DNA of 6,878 nucleotides from Flavobacterium sp. GTDB lineage: Bacteria; Bacteroidota; Bacteroidia; Flavobacteriales; Flavobacteriaceae. Both the position numbers and the translations under genes were made by a program. Under the pieces are notes generated by a model that saw only the letters and a program-made list of their open reading frames with translations, did no database searches and was not told the origin of the DNA. This document shows positions 1 through 6,828 of this stretch, one piece after another (position 1 is the first letter of the stretch; every line of letters starts with the position of its first letter). The DNA lies in the NCBI GenBank assembly GCA_023253295.1, contig JALRGZ010000159.1, positions 1 to 6,878 on the forward strand. Direction: 5' to 3'.

Positions 1-542
1 ATTACCACAGTAGAACCGGCACTGTTTGTTACCGCAATAGAACCGTCAGCCTCACCGAAGCAAGAAGCATTGGTAGCCACTCCGCTTACAGACACAGCAA
101 CTTCCGGTTGAGATATAGTTACCTGAGCAGTAGCCGTACAACCATTAGCATCTGTTACATTAACAGTATAAGTTCCTGCAGCAAGACCAGTAGCCGTAGC
201 TGAAGTTTGCACCGGAGATGTATTCCAAGAATAAGAATAATCAGTAGTACCACCAGTTACGCTAACAGTAGCAGAACCATTTGTACCACCAAAGCAGCTC
301 ACATTAGTAAAACTAGAAATAGTAGCCGCTAAAGCCGCAGCAGGTTGAGAAATCGTTACCTGAGCAGTATTCGAACAGCCTTTACTATCTGTTACTGTTA
401 CTATATAATTACCAGCTGAAAGATTAGTTGCTGTAGCATTAGTTTGAATTGGATTAGTATTCCAAGAATAAGTATAAGGACCAGTTCCTCCACTAGCTGA
501 AGCAGTAGCTTGTCCATTATTGCCATTGTAACATGAAACGTT
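1..542 (-). repeat. SprB tandem repeats: two complete units and one partial
   Basis: Within the adhesin, unit 1 spans 542-306 (79 codons), unit 2 spans 305-72 (78 codons), and a third starts at 71 and is cut by the window edge. Each begins N-x-S-C (residues 324, 403, 481). The repetition is visible at nucleotide level: the plus-strand string gttacctgagcagta occurs at 118 and 355, and tattccaagaataag at 221 and 458, both exactly 237 bases apart. The third unit diverges more (NASCFGEADGS). The units probably form a row of beta-sandwich modules in an extended stalk; that role is inferred from the family. Confidence 0.9.
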
Positions 543-1511
543 ATTTTTGGTTGTAGATATACTCGGTGGAGCGGTAATAGTTATTTTTGCTTCAGTTGTA
601 GCAATATTGCTTCCACTACACAAACCGGTATTTGAGAATACAGCTCTGAATAATTTAGTTTCAGTTAGGTTGGTTGCTGTATAAGTTGTAGAAGTGTTAG
701 TTATATCAGTCCATGTTGTGAATGGGCTTATAGAAGATTGCCATTTTACGATAGTTGAGCCAGATGGAACTGTAGCTGTTAAAATTGTGCTATTAGTTCC
801 TGAGCATACTGTTGTATTAGGACTAACTGAACCTTTTAAAGGAATTCCAAAAGTTAAGGGAGTGTCTATACATAGACTTGAACTAGCACTATTACCACTA
901 ACAGAAGCTAATTTAGTTACGTTTATAACTCCTGGATTATTTGGATCACAAATATTTATGCCAAGACTTCCAAAAGGAATGTTAAATTCTAAAAAAGTAC
1001 CTGATCCAGGACTACAAATACTTCCACTTTGAGCAGCAAGTCCATTGTTAATAGTTAACAAAGTCTTTGTGTTTCCACTTCCTGAGTATAAATTAAAAGT
1101 AGATGCATTAGAATTAATTTCTAAAATATATTCAGCACCAGCAATATTTAAAGGGTCACCAAAATTGTCTGAGGTTAAACCTGATAGAGAATTGTTATCA
1201 GTATCTAGGTATAATCTAAAAAGTGCGGATCCTTTATTACCAATATTCATACCTAATCTTAATACCTGATTTTGTGTATCTACTTTGGCATGAATTGTTC
1301 CGATTTGGCAAGTTGATGAAGGACTTGGGCTTAGTTCTTTACTAAAAACATTGCTAGCAGTTGCATATTCATCACCAGAAGCTCCCGGGCCAGGGCAGTA
1401 ATTACCATCAAAAATGTTTTGAGCAAAACTATTTGTTAAGCTAAAAAACAATAGCATTAAAACAAGCATGAGGGGTTGTTTTAATTCTCGGTTAGGTAGA
1501 ATTGTTTTCAT
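1..1511 (-). CDS. Large secreted SprB-repeat surface protein (probable T9SS adhesin), N-terminal part
   Basis: The frame is open from ATG at 1511 to the left edge (about 503 codons), so the C-terminus is missing. Residues 1-30 form a signal peptide: basic n-region (K2, R8, K11), hydrophobic core from about 14 to 26, and a likely cut after SFA30 before QN. Residues 31-225 form an N-terminal domain with a calcium-site-like stretch YLDTDNNS. Residues 225-312 look Ig-like (TVCSGTNST, then KWQSS and TTYTATNL). From residue 324, SprB repeats begin, recognised by NVSC(F/Y), PYTYSWNT-like cores, GLAAGTYTVNVTD and TISQP. Proteins of this kind in Flavobacteriia are usually cell-surface adhesins exported by Sec and the type IX system; SprB itself drives gliding. 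The repeats alone do not make this sprB, so no symbol is given. An internal ATG at 1469 could also start a signal peptide, but the first ATG gives the better basic n-region. No Shine-Dalgarno sequence is visible. Confidence 0.9.
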   Translation of the reverse strand, partial: MKTILPNRELKQPLMLVLMLLFFSLTNSFAQNIFDGNYCPGPGASGDEYATASNVFSKELSPSPSSTCQIGTIHAKVDTQNQVLRLGMNIGNKGSALFRLYLDTDNNSLSGLTSDNFGDPLNIAGAEYILEINSNASTFNLYSGSGNTKTLLTINNGLAAQSGSICSPGSGTFLEFNIPFGSLGINICDPNNPGVINVTKLASVSGNSASSSLCIDTPLTFGIPLKGSVSPNTTVCSGTNSTILTATVPSGSTIVKWQSSISPFTTWTDITNTSTTYTATNLTETKLFRAVFSNTGLCSGSNIATTEAKITITAPPSISTTKNNVSCYNGNNGQATASASGGTGPYTYSWNTNPIQTNATATNLSAGNYIVTVTDSKGCSNTAQVTISQPAAALAATISSFTNVSCFGGTNGSATVSVTGGTTDYSYSWNTSPVQTSATATGLAAGTYTVNVTDANGCTATAQVTISQPEVAVSVSGVATNASCFGEADGSIAVTNSAGSTVV

Positions 1512-2082
1512 ATAATGAATTTTAAGATGATTGGAGCTAATTGATATAGCTAGAAAATATATTAATCTAATTTTTACGCTAAGCTACTCACATTAGTTTT
1601 CAGGTTTAAATTTTCTCTTCAAATAACCTAAAAACTCGTTAAAGAGCGTTTTTTATTTGTAAAACAAACCCTAGAATTTTGTTAATACTTTCTTTATTCT
1701 TTCTTGTTTACTACAAAAAAGATGTTAATTTTTATGATTTTACAACTTATAAACAATGGTTTGTTGATAAAAATTTTTAATCTATTTATTTTTTTATATA
1801 CAATTTAATATAAATCTAAATCAAACTTATAATTTTTAAATGATTACAACAAGAAAAATATCGACAAAATGCAAAAAACACAGTTAAATTACGTTAAAAA
1901 TTAACAAAAGTAGTTATTATATTACAAAAAAACAAAACTGTTTATTGGTGTTTATAAGATGTTTTAAAGAATAAACTGCACTTAAAAGGAATTTTTATTA
2001 GTGTAGTAAAAAATATTCCAAGATTAATTGTATCTTTCTAATAAGGAAAATATTCAAATAAATTTAGCTAAATAGAAGCGAT
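1512..2082. other. AT-rich divergent intergenic region (571 bases)
   Basis: This separates the leftward adhesin from the rightward phosphatase/ppk operon. No coding frame with recognisable content is seen on either strand. It holds the adhesin promoter candidate (1822-1852), a GTTAAA direct and inverted repeat at 1883-1905, and a near-palindrome CTCGTTAAAGAG at 1635-1646 that matches its reverse complement at 10 of 12 positions. For the rightward operon the only promoter-like string is TATCTTTC at 2031, one base off TAnnTTTG, with no TTG or TTTG at the right distance upstream. I see no RNA gene or riboswitch, but hand reading cannot exclude a structured leader. Confidence 0.7.
1822..1852 (-). 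promoter_or_regulatory. Candidate Bacteroidota promoter for the adhesin gene
   Basis: On the minus strand, TAAGTTTG (1829-1822) matches the TAnnTTTG -7 element of the Bacteroidota primary sigma factor exactly. TTG at 1852-1850 lies 20 bases upstream, within the usual -33 spacing; a second TTG at 1849-1847 is 17 bases away. Transcription would start near 1815, giving a leader of about 300 bases before the ATG at 1511. It is the only exact -7 match found by eye on this strand in the intergenic region. In such AT-rich DNA a chance match remains possible. Confidence 0.5.
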
Positions 2083-2568
2083 ATGAAAAATTTAGTATTA
2101 GTAAGACATGCCAAATCAAATTGGGACATGCCGTTAAAAGATATTGACCGGCCTCTAGATCAACGCGGGTTACAGGATGCGCATTTAGTTTCTTCTAACA
2201 TTCAAAAACATCTTCCTAAAAAATATATTATCTGGAGTAGTCCTGCCAAAAGGGCTTCGGATACAGCAGTTATATTTGCCCAAAACATGTTGTATCCTAT
2301 AGAAAATATTATTTATAAGAACGAATTATACACTTTTGATGAGAAACAATTAGAAATGATTGTCAAATCATGTACAAATAGCTTTGATAGTGTAATTCTT
2401 TTTGGGCATAATGCTGCAATTACAAATTTTGTTAATAAATTTGGTGATGTATTTATTGATAATGTCCCTACAAGCGGCTTTGTTTCGCTACAATTTGATA
2501 CCGACAATTGGGATAGCATTAATAAAGGACAGACTAAAAAAATAATAATGCCAAAAGATTTTAAATAA
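2083..2568 (+). CDS. SixA-like histidine phosphatase family protein
   Basis: A 161-residue protein of the histidine phosphatase (phosphoglycerate mutase-like) superfamily, in the short SixA-type branch. The nucleophile motif is at the extreme N-terminus: LVLVRHAKSNWD, with R8 and H9 of the RHG/RHA signature. R57 in SSPAKRASDTA is the expected phosphate-binding arginine and H109 in ILFGHNAAITNF the second catalytic histidine, so the active site looks intact. There is no signal peptide; it should be cytoplasmic. E. coli SixA removes phosphate from a histidine phosphotransfer domain, but the substrate here is unknown and could equally be a small phosphorylated metabolite. It is the first gene of the operon, with its stop 3 bases before the ppk1 start, which suggests a role linked to phosphate or polyphosphate metabolism. 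The start is fixed by the motif lying at residue 5; AGAAG upstream is only a weak ribosome site. Confidence 0.88.
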   Translation: MKNLVLVRHAKSNWDMPLKDIDRPLDQRGLQDAHLVSSNIQKHLPKKYIIWSSPAKRASDTAVIFAQNMLYPIENIIYKNELYTFDEKQLEMIVKSCTNSFDSVILFGHNAAITNFVNKFGDVFIDNVPTSGFVSLQFDTDNWDSINKGQTKKIIMPKDFK

Positions 2569-2571
2569 AAA

Positions 2572-4644
2572 ATGTTTGATCAAAAATATATTGATAGAGA
2601 AAAAAGTTGGTTAGCATTTAACGCCAGAGTACTTCAAGAAGCAGCAGACGACACCGTTCCATTATTAGATAGATTACGTTTTTTAGGGATTTTTTCAAAT
2701 AATTTAGATGAGTTCTTCAGAGTTCGTTTTGCTGCTATACGTCGATTGAGTTTGTCTGGAAAAACAGGAGAAAAAATTTTAGGAGGTATTTCAGCGCAAC
2801 AGTTAGTAAAAGATATTACTGAAATAGTTATTGAACATCAAACGGAAAGCCTGGCAATATTAAAAGACATTGAGTCTAAATTACAAACTGAAAACATTTT
2901 TATTATTAATGAAAATGAGATTTCGGATGAACAGGAAATTTTCTTGAAAGACTTTTTTATTCAAACTTTAAGTCCTGAATTAGTAACAATCATTTTGAAT
3001 GACTTGGCTGAATTTCCGTTATTGAAAGATAATGTAGGGTATTTGGCTGTTAAATTAGTCATGAAAAAAGAAGACGAAGTACATTATGCGATTATAGAGA
3101 TTCCTAAAACAATGAATCGTTTTGTAGTCTTGCCTTCCAATGATAATAAGAAATATGTTATTCTGATAGATGATGTTATTCGACATAATTTAAAAAGTAT
3201 TTTTAACATTTTTGATTGTACCAGCATTTCTGCTCATATGATTAAAATTAGTAGAGATGCCCAGTTAGAGATTGATAGTGATTTGAGTAAAAGTATGCTC
3301 GAAAAAATTTCCACTAGTGTAAAGGATAGACGAATAGGAGAGCCTGTACGTTTTATATATGATCAATTGATCGAAGAAGATACACTTCAATTTTTCTTGG
3401 AAAAAATGAAAATTGTATCTACGGATAGTATTATTCCGGGGGGAAGATACCACAACAGAAGAGATTATATGGAATTTCCAAATCTGGGAAGATATGATTT
3501 GTTGTATAAGAAAAATATCCCCTTACCAATTCCAGGCTTAAGTTTAGAAGGTAGTATATTAGAAAAAATCAGTAAAAAAGATTATCTATTACATGCTCCT
3601 TATCAGTCTTTTTCTTATTTGACTAAATTTTTGAGAGAAGCTGCTTTAGATCCAAAAGTTACTACAATCAAAATCACTTTATATCGATTAGCTAAGAATT
3701 CTCAAATTATTAGTTCGTTGATTAATGCGGCTAAAAATGGTAAAAAAGTAACTGTTCAAATCGAATTGCAAGCTCGGTTTGATGAAGCTTCTAATATTTC
3801 TTATTCCGAACAAATGCAACAAGAAGGAATAGAACTTATTTTTGGGATCAAAGGTTTAAAAGTGCACAGTAAGATTTGTGTAATTGAGCGAATTGAAAAC
3901 GGAAAAAACAAACGCTACGGATTTATCTCAACAGGGAATTTCAATGAATCGACAGCAAAAATTTATACAGATGTCACTCTTTTTACAAGTCATCAACAGA
4001 TATTAAAAGATATTTCTAAAATATTTGAGTTCTTTAATATCAATTACAGAGTGCATCGATACAAACATTTGATTGTTTCTCCTCATTATACAAGAACTAA
4101 ATTTTATAAATTCATTGATCGCGAAATTTTGAATGCTCGTGCAGGTAGGATTGCTTATATGAAGTTGAAAATGAATAGTTTGTCTGATTTTGACATGATA
4201 GACAAATTATATGAAGCAAGTAATGCGGGGGTTAAAATTCAATTAGAAGTAAGAGGTATTTGTTCATTGATTCCTGGAATAAAAGGGATGAGTGAAAATA
4301 TTGAAGCAATCAGCATTGTAGATAATTATCTGGAACATTCCCGCGTTTACATTTTTGCAAATGGAGGACAAACAGAAGTTTATATTTCATCAGCCGATTT
4401 TATGACTCGAAATTTAGATGGCAGGGTTGAAGTGACTTGTCCTATTTATGACGAAGAGATAAAAAAAGAATTAATAGAAAACTTCGATATTGGCTGGAAA
4501 GGGAATGTAAAAGCTCGTTTTCATTCGTATAAATTAGATAATAAATACCGTAAAAATGACGGTAAAAATATATTTAGGGCACAGCTTGAAACGTATAAAT
4601 ATTACCAACGAAAAGTGGATTTGTTAAAAGAAGTTATCTTTTAA
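2572..4644 (+). CDS. ppk1: Polyphosphate kinase 1
   Basis: Ppk1 reversibly transfers the gamma-phosphate of ATP onto inorganic polyphosphate through a phosphohistidine intermediate. At 690 residues it is full length (the E. coli enzyme is about 688). The N-terminal domain (about 5-110) has the ATP-binding SNNLDEFF at 42-49. The head domain follows to about 310, then two phospholipase-D-like catalytic domains (about 320-495 and 500-675). Key residues align with E. coli at a constant offset of three: R372 in TLYRLAK and R402 in ELQARFDE (Mg/phosphate, E. coli R375 and R405), the phosphorylated H432 in GLKVHSK (E. coli H435), and H589 in YLEHSRVYIF (E. coli H592). STGNFNESTA and SSADFMTRN are also conserved. 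It looks fully active. It is the second gene of the operon, 3 bases after the phosphatase stop and 21 bases before the exopolyphosphatase. No Shine-Dalgarno is present, so translation may be coupled or depend on the A-rich leader. Confidence 0.97.
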   Translation: MFDQKYIDREKSWLAFNARVLQEAADDTVPLLDRLRFLGIFSNNLDEFFRVRFAAIRRLSLSGKTGEKILGGISAQQLVKDITEIVIEHQTESLAILKDIESKLQTENIFIINENEISDEQEIFLKDFFIQTLSPELVTIILNDLAEFPLLKDNVGYLAVKLVMKKEDEVHYAIIEIPKTMNRFVVLPSNDNKKYVILIDDVIRHNLKSIFNIFDCTSISAHMIKISRDAQLEIDSDLSKSMLEKISTSVKDRRIGEPVRFIYDQLIEEDTLQFFLEKMKIVSTDSIIPGGRYHNRRDYMEFPNLGRYDLLYKKNIPLPIPGLSLEGSILEKISKKDYLLHAPYQSFSYLTKFLREAALDPKVTTIKITLYRLAKNSQIISSLINAAKNGKKVTVQIELQARFDEASNISYSEQMQQEGIELIFGIKGLKVHSKICVIERIENGKNKRYGFISTGNFNESTAKIYTDVTLFTSHQQILKDISKIFEFFNINYRVHRYKHLIVSPHYTRTKFYKFIDREILNARAGRIAYMKLKMNSLSDFDMIDKLYEASNAGVKIQLEVRGICSLIPGIKGMSENIEAISIVDNYLEHSRVYIFANGGQTEVYISSADFMTRNLDGRVEVTCPIYDEEIKKELIENFDIGWKGNVKARFHSYKLDNKYRKNDGKNIFRAQLETYKYYQRKVDLLKEVIF

Positions 4645-4665
4645 AGTTAGTTAAAAAAGTAGAGA

Positions 4666-5556
4666 ATGATTAATATTAAAAAATACGCTGCTATTGATAT
4701 TGGTTCCAATGCAATGAGGTTATTGGTTGTGAATATTGTAGAGCAAGAAGGTAAAGAAACTCAGTTTAATAAAAGTGCTTTAGTTCGTGTACCTATTCGT
4801 TTAGGACAGGATGCATTTACAGTTGGTGAAATTTCGGCTGAAAATTCAGATCGAATGGTAGATGCTATGAAAGCTTTTAATCTTTTAATGAAAGTACATA
4901 AAGTTCAGGCTTACAAAGCTTTTGCTACTTCGGCTATGCGTGAAGCTTATAATGGTAAAGAAGTGGTAGCCTTAATTAAGAAAAAAGCAGATATTAAAAT
5001 CGAAATTATAGATGGTAAAAAAGAAGCGGCAATTATTGCTTCAACTGATTTACATCATTTGTTAAAAACAGATAAAACATATTTATTTGTTGATGTAGGT
5101 GGGGGTAGTACTGAGTTTACTTTGTTTTCGGATGGAAAAATTGTGATATCTAGATCTTTTAAAGTGGGTACGGTTCGTTTGCTTAATGAAATGGTTTGTG
5201 ATGTGGTTTGGAAAGAAATTGAAAAATGGATTAAAACTAACACTGCTGATTTTGAAGAAGTTTCGTTAATTGGATCGGGGGGTAACATCAATAAATTATT
5301 CAAAATGTCTGGGAAAATGCAGGATAAACCCTTGTCGTATTTGTATATTAATTCCCAATATGCCTTTTTGAATTCGCTTACTTACGATCAGAGAATTTCC
5401 GAATTAGGATTGAATCCTGACCGTGCCGACGTAATTATCCCTGCGGTTCGAATTTATTTGAATGCAATGAAATGGAGTGGAGCCAGAAATATTTATGTGC
5501 CTAAAATTGGACTTTCTGATGGTATTGTGAAAGCTATGTATTTTGGAAAAATATAA
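4666..5556 (+). CDS. Short Ppx/GppA exopolyphosphatase family protein
   Basis: This family, in the ASKHA/actin-like ATPase fold, removes terminal phosphates from polyphosphate (Ppx) or the 5' phosphate of pppGpp (GppA). At 296 residues it contains only the two actin-like domains and lacks the C-terminal HD-type region of the ~500-residue E. coli enzymes. Motifs in order: phosphate-1 loop AAIDIGSNAMRLL at residues 8-20, with D11 and S14-N15; ATSAMREAYN at 87-96; E120 in IIDGKKEAA, corresponding to the catalytic Glu121 of E. coli Ppx; phosphate-2 loop VDVGGGSTE at 142-150; and GSGGN at 203-207. All expected active-site residues are present. The position right after ppk1 favours polyphosphate over pppGpp as substrate, but sequence alone does not decide this. 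AGAG five bases before the ATG is a weak ribosome site. The next gene starts 6 bases after the stop. Confidence 0.92.
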   Translation: MINIKKYAAIDIGSNAMRLLVVNIVEQEGKETQFNKSALVRVPIRLGQDAFTVGEISAENSDRMVDAMKAFNLLMKVHKVQAYKAFATSAMREAYNGKEVVALIKKKADIKIEIIDGKKEAAIIASTDLHHLLKTDKTYLFVDVGGGSTEFTLFSDGKIVISRSFKVGTVRLLNEMVCDVVWKEIEKWIKTNTADFEEVSLIGSGGNINKLFKMSGKMQDKPLSYLYINSQYAFLNSLTYDQRISELGLNPDRADVIIPAVRIYLNAMKWSGARNIYVPKIGLSDGIVKAMYFGKI

Positions 5557-5562
5557 AGAAGA

Positions 5563-6150
5563 ATGAATAAAAACAGATTAGAAGCTTTTAGTGATGGTGT
5601 ACTGGCTATTATAATTACCATTATGGTTTTGGAATTAAAAGTTCCAGAAGGTGAATTATTTAGTGATTTAGTAGCGCTTTTCCCTGTTTTTTTAAGTTAT
5701 ATTCTGAGTTTTATTTATGTAGGTATTTATTGGAATAATCATCATCATCTATTACATGGTGCTACAAAAGTGAATGGAAAGGTCTTATGGGCTAATCTTC
5801 ATTTGCTCTTTTGGCTTTCTTTAGTTCCGGCTACAACAGCCTGGATGGGTGAACATAATTTTGCAAAAGCTACTGTGACAGTTTATGGTATTATGCTTTT
5901 AATGTGTGGAGTGGCATTTGTACTTTTGCAAACAACCATTATATGTCTGGATGGCGAAAAGTCTTTTCTGGCTCAAGCTGTTGGTAAGGATGCAAAGGGA
6001 AAATTATCGCAGGTTTTGTACTTAGTAGCTATTGTAATTTCATTTTTCAATCAATGGATTCCGCTGGCAATTTATTTAATAGTGGCGTTAATGTGGTTGG
6101 TTCCGGATACCCGAATAGAAAAGAAAATTTTAAACTCGGATAAAAAATAA
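5563..6150 (+). CDS. TMEM175-family (DUF1211) membrane protein, probable K+ channel
   Basis: A 195-residue integral membrane protein. Its N-terminus has the TMEM175 signature R-x3-F-S-D (R5, F9, S10, D11), followed by GVLAIIITIMVLEL in the first helix. About six membrane segments can be drawn at roughly 8-26, 35-57, 73-92, 102-125, 143-161 and 163-182, matching the single six-helix repeat of bacterial TMEM175 proteins, which assemble as tetramers. The conserved YWNNHHHLLH stretch (about 56-65) ends the second helix. The lysine-rich tail (EKKILNSDKK) is probably cytoplasmic. Characterised bacterial members conduct K+ as leak-type channels; conduction here is inferred. It is the last gene of the operon, 6 bases after the ppx stop, with a purine-rich AAAGAAGA just before its ATG, so it is probably co-transcribed. 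Its stop codon directly abuts the stop of the convergent gene. Confidence 0.88.
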   Translation: MNKNRLEAFSDGVLAIIITIMVLELKVPEGELFSDLVALFPVFLSYILSFIYVGIYWNNHHHLLHGATKVNGKVLWANLHLLFWLSLVPATTAWMGEHNFAKATVTVYGIMLLMCGVAFVLLQTTIICLDGEKSFLAQAVGKDAKGKLSQVLYLVAIVISFFNQWIPLAIYLIVALMWLVPDTRIEKKILNSDKK

Positions 6151-6169
6151 TTAGGCGTTTAAGTCTAAT
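6138..6169 (-). terminator. Possible intrinsic terminator overlapping the dnaX-tail stop
   Basis: An inverted repeat pairs 6150-6156 with 6163-6169 around a 6-base loop (6157-6162). Read leftward, it has six pairs with one A-C mismatch and is followed directly by a T-rich run (TTATTTTTTA), as expected of a terminator for the minus-strand gene. Read rightward, the stem is complete with one G-U pair but no U-tract follows, so termination of the polyphosphate operon here is doubtful. The stem is short and AT-rich. Confidence 0.3.
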
Positions 6170-6828
6170 CCAAAAGTGGTTCTTAGTAAATCTATATTTG
6201 GATTAATCTCATGTAAACGGTTGTATTTATCCTGATCGTTTAGAGCTCTTTTTATAGTGACATTTTCGTTTACAATGATATCAATTTTGATGTTGTGATT
6301 GTGAAGATGTCCTCTTAAATGTCCTAAAAGACCATTCATCTCTTTCTCAAAATCCAATTTAGAGCCTTCATTGGGTAACTCGATACTTATTGTTGTTCCG
6401 TTTAAAACAGGATCATTTATAAGTAATAAGGATTCCATAATTTTAGAACCTTTGTCTCCTAAACGTTTAGCGTAATTAGTCCACTGCAGCAACATTTCGG
6501 TTTCGGTAAAAGGTTCGGTTGGTAAATCAACAGTTTCCCTAATGACAACTTTCTTGTTTTGTTCCAATTCTTTTTTTGCACGAATACTTGATAAAGATAA
6601 GGCTGAGAATTTAGGTCCGGTTGTTTCAACCTCAACTTTTTTTGGTGCTTCAGTTACAGTAGAACTGTTATTTGTAGGAACAGTTTCGGTAATAACAGAA
6701 GTTGGTGTAGCAACAGTAGTTTCAATAGTTTTCTTTTGTTCAACTATTGAATAATCGTTTTTTCTGAAATAAGTGGGTGGAATTATAAAGGACTCAACTT
6801 TTTGTTTTATGTCTAGGTAATAATCCAT
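6151..6828 (-). CDS. dnaX: C-terminal (tau-specific) part of DNA polymerase III gamma/tau; possibly truncated or frameshifted
   Basis: The 225-residue frame matches my memory of the end of flavobacterial DnaX: ESFIIPPTYF at 12-21, a Thr/Val/Glu-rich linker at about 30-72, the helix ALSLSSIRAKKELE at 76-89, then a compact domain from about 103 with PTEPFTETEMLLQW and the closing signature NPNIDLLRTTFGLDL. In complete DnaX, the clamp-loader ATPase subunit, these follow about 350 residues of AAA+ and domain III; none of that is in frame here. An in-frame TAG (6829-6831) sits directly before the ATG, and there is no ribosome site, so this ATG is an arbitrary start rather than a likely true one. 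The ORF itself is clean for 225 codons. Either the real gene continues rightward in another frame, or this is a remnant. Identification as DnaX tail is fairly firm; whether it is expressed alone is not. No RNA or promoter is seen in the last 50 bases. Confidence 0.72.
   Translation of the reverse strand: MDYYLDIKQKVESFIIPPTYFRKNDYSIVEQKKTIETTVATPTSVITETVPTNNSSTVTEAPKKVEVETTGPKFSALSLSSIRAKKELEQNKKVVIRETVDLPTEPFTETEMLLQWTNYAKRLGDKGSKIMESLLLINDPVLNGTTISIELPNEGSKLDFEKEMNGLLGHLRGHLHNHNIKIDIIVNENVTIKRALNDQDKYNRLHEINPNIDLLRTTFGLDLNA

Noticed and set aside
1..542. Tandem 237-base repeats as a CRISPR-like or mobile array
   Set aside because: The repeats are in-frame, protein-coding SprB modules without spacers or terminal inverted repeats.
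694..1269. Two plus-strand open frames of 112 and 74 codons
   Set aside because: They lie antisense to the adhesin reading frame, which has a signal peptide and recognisable domains; the antisense translations show no domain and are shadows.
1..1511. Naming the adhesin sprB
   Set aside because: SprB repeats occur in many unrelated flavobacterial surface proteins, and neither the C-terminus nor the usual gliding-gene neighbours are in view.
1631..1655. A rho-independent terminator around CTCGTTAAAGAG followed by T's
   Set aside because: The stem is only a few pairs with mismatches, and no gene ends nearby on either strand; divergent genes start on both sides.
2031..2038. TATCTTTC as a -7 promoter element for the polyphosphate operon
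   Set aside because: One mismatch to TAnnTTTG and no TTG or TTTG 17-22 bases upstream; too weak to list as a promoter.
6542..6754. A 70-codon plus-strand frame opposite the dnaX linker
   Set aside because: It mirrors the Thr/Val-rich linker codons on the other strand and has no ribosome site or family features.
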